Assembly: GCA_958422845.1 (NCBI GenBank)
Contig: CATZPU010000051.1
Span: forward strand, 1-7,401
Length of the DNA stretch: 7,401 nt
Direction of reading: 5' to 3'
Origin: an uncultured Lachnospiraceae bacterium
Lineage (GTDB): Bacteria > Bacillota > Clostridia > Lachnospirales > Lachnospiraceae
The notes beneath the pieces are model-generated. The model was not told the origin of the DNA. It was given only the letters and a program-made list of their open reading frames with translations, and did not search any database. Position numbers and translations under genes: made by a program. Position 1 is the stretch's first letter. Every line of letters starts with the position of its first letter. Positions 6,351-7,401 of the stretch are shown here, in pieces.

Positions 6351-6382
6351 AGGAGAGGCGGCATATCAATGCCGCCTCTTTT
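6351..6382 (+). terminator. Intrinsic terminator between the binding protein and the permease genes
   Basis: GAGGCGGCAT (6355-6364) and ATGCCGCCTC (6369-6378) form a perfect 10-bp stem with loop ATCA, followed by TTTT (6379-6382); weaker pairing can extend the stem down to 6351. The stem ends only 22 bases before the permease start. No new promoter is evident, so partial read-through probably sets a lower level of permease than of binding protein. Confidence 0.85.
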
Positions 6383-6399
6383 GTTAGGTGGAGGTTTAT

Positions 6400-7368
6400 A
6401 TGAAAAATACGCTGCAATATATTTTGAAACGATTATTGATGATGATTCCGATGGCGCTCGTGATCACCTTTTTGATCTACGGCGGATTGGAGCTGACGCC
6501 GGGCGATGCAGTCTCCCATATGATCCCGCCGGATCAGCTGGCGAACATTGCGCCGGAGCAGATGGAAGCGCTGAGAGAAGCGTATGGTCTGAACGATCCG
6601 TTTCTGGTGCGCTATTTTAACTGGCTCGGACAATTGCTGAAAGGCAATTTTGGTTATTCCATCACAAGCGGAGTGCCGATCAAGGATCTGTTGGTGCAGA
6701 TGTTCCCTGCTACCATAGAGCTTTCTCTGGCAGCGCTTTTGATATCGACTGTTCTGGGAAGTGTTCTGGGCGTACTGAGCGCACTCAAAAAAGGCTCGGT
6801 AGGAGATAATCTTCTTACCGTTTTCGGTATGATAGGCGTGTCTATCCCGCAGTTTTTCTTCGGAATGCTCTGTATTTTGATGTTTGCATTAAACTGGAAG
6901 GTGCTTCCGATCGGAGGCCGTATGGCGCCGGGAGAAACGGGTATCTGGGCGCATTTGAAATATCTCATCATGCCGGCGTGCGTACTCGGTATTTCCCTGA
7001 CTGCCGGAGTGATGCGTTATGCCAGATCGAGTATGCTCGATACGATGAATAAGGATTACATAAAAACAGCCAGAGCTAAGGGACTGCCGGAGTGGAGGAT
7101 CAATCTTGTCCACGGATTCCGCGTGGCGCTTACTCCTGTAGTGGTACTGGTAGGCTTCCGTCTTCCGACACTGATCGGAGGCTCGGTGGTGATCGAGACG
7201 ATCTTTCAGTGGCCGGGTATCGGAAACGCATTTAAAACGGCTGTCACAGGACAGAATTATCCTCTGGTCATGATGATCGCACTGTTTTCTGTACTGGCGG
7301 TATTGATGGCGAGCTTTCTGGTTGACATCCTGACAGCGATCATTGATCCCCGTGTAAAATTGGAGTGA
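6400..7368 (+). CDS. ABC transporter permease, DppB/OppB type
   Basis: This 322-residue membrane protein is one half of the translocation channel for the ligand delivered by the upstream binding protein. About six membrane segments are visible (roughly 11-29, 106-127, 138-163, 187-205, 242-265 and 288-312). The N-terminal extracellular part carries LTPGDAV (32-38) and YGLNDPF (62-68), typical of DppB/OppB. The EAA-type loop that contacts the ATPase is seen as DYIKTARAKGLPEWRI (219-234). WPGIG (271-275) is also a family signature. The ATG at 6400 is chosen because GGAGG (6390-6394) lies 5 bases upstream; the in-frame GTG at 6388 falls inside that ribosome site. The gene follows the terminator described upstream and is closely followed by the next gene, with a ribosome site immediately after its stop codon. 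Confidence 0.95.
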   Translation: MKNTLQYILKRLLMMIPMALVITFLIYGGLELTPGDAVSHMIPPDQLANIAPEQMEALREAYGLNDPFLVRYFNWLGQLLKGNFGYSITSGVPIKDLLVQMFPATIELSLAALLISTVLGSVLGVLSALKKGSVGDNLLTVFGMIGVSIPQFFFGMLCILMFALNWKVLPIGGRMAPGETGIWAHLKYLIMPACVLGISLTAGVMRYARSSMLDTMNKDYIKTARAKGLPEWRINLVHGFRVALTPVVVLVGFRLPTLIGGSVVIETIFQWPGIGNAFKTAVTGQNYPLVMMIALFSVLAVLMASFLVDILTAIIDPRVKLE

Positions 7369-7379
7369 GGAGGTAACGT

Positions 7380-7401
7380 ATGAGTGCAGAAATGACAAAT
7401 G
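7380..7401 (+). CDS. Start of the next operon gene, probably the DppC/OppC-type permease (truncated by the window)
   Basis: ATG at 7380 is preceded by GGAGG (7369-7373) with a 6-base gap and begins 11 bases after the permease stop. Only seven codons (MSAEMTN) are visible, too few to identify a protein. In this transporter family a DppB/OppB gene is nearly always followed by the DppC/OppC partner, so that product is inferred from order only. Confidence 0.6.

Noticed and set aside
6388..6399. GTG start giving a permease four residues longer
   Set aside because: The GTG lies inside the GGTGGAGG ribosome site that serves the ATG at 6400.
1..7401. Insertion sequences, CRISPR array, tRNA genes or a toxin-antitoxin pair
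   Set aside because: No transposase-like frame, regularly spaced repeats, cloverleaf-like segment or small paired frames were seen.

Overview
The window looks like a chromosomal segment of a Gram-positive anaerobe of the class Clostridia, most plausibly a Lachnospiraceae-type genome. The reasons are GGAGG-type ribosome sites on most genes, textbook TTGACA/TATAAT-like promoters, moderate base composition with AT-rich intergenic gaps, and paralogous family-5 ABC solute-binding proteins. The organism call is inference from style, not from a marker gene.

Layout. Bases 1-450 hold the C-terminal end of a peptide-type (OppA/DppA, SBP family 5) binding protein, closed by a strong intrinsic terminator (487-520). 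A separate promoter (542-571) and a leader with an inverted repeat precede a complete three-domain Xaa-Pro aminopeptidase (M24B, 654-2453). It converges on a minus-strand operon, and the gap between them holds an unusually long hairpin (2524-2606) that can serve both directions as a terminator. The minus-strand operon is rpiR-family regulator (3534-4391, TTG start) followed by a ROK-family sugar kinase (2605-3501). A divergent control region (4392-4695) has clear promoters for both directions and several dyad motifs. On the plus strand follow a second, different family-5 binding protein (4696-6342), an intrinsic terminator (6355-6382), a DppB/OppB-type permease (6400-7368) and the first codons of another gene, presumably the partner DppC/OppC-type permease (7380 onward).

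How the parts may work together. The divergent pair (RpiR regulator with ROK kinase, facing an ABC importer) suggests one regulon in which RpiR senses a phosphosugar and controls both the kinase operon and the transporter. The transporter family is usually annotated as peptide-specific, whereas an RpiR/ROK pair points to a sugar or amino sugar. The ligand could therefore be a saccharide or glycopeptide; this is an inference. The aminopeptidase and the upstream binding protein fit general oligopeptide use and form separate transcription units.

I saw no mobile element, CRISPR array, tRNA, rRNA or obvious foreign gene. The most interesting signals are regulatory (dyads in the divergent gap, the long convergent hairpin, the terminator between binding protein and permease), together with a binding protein that has no lipobox. 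I do not see firm evidence of a previously undescribed system.
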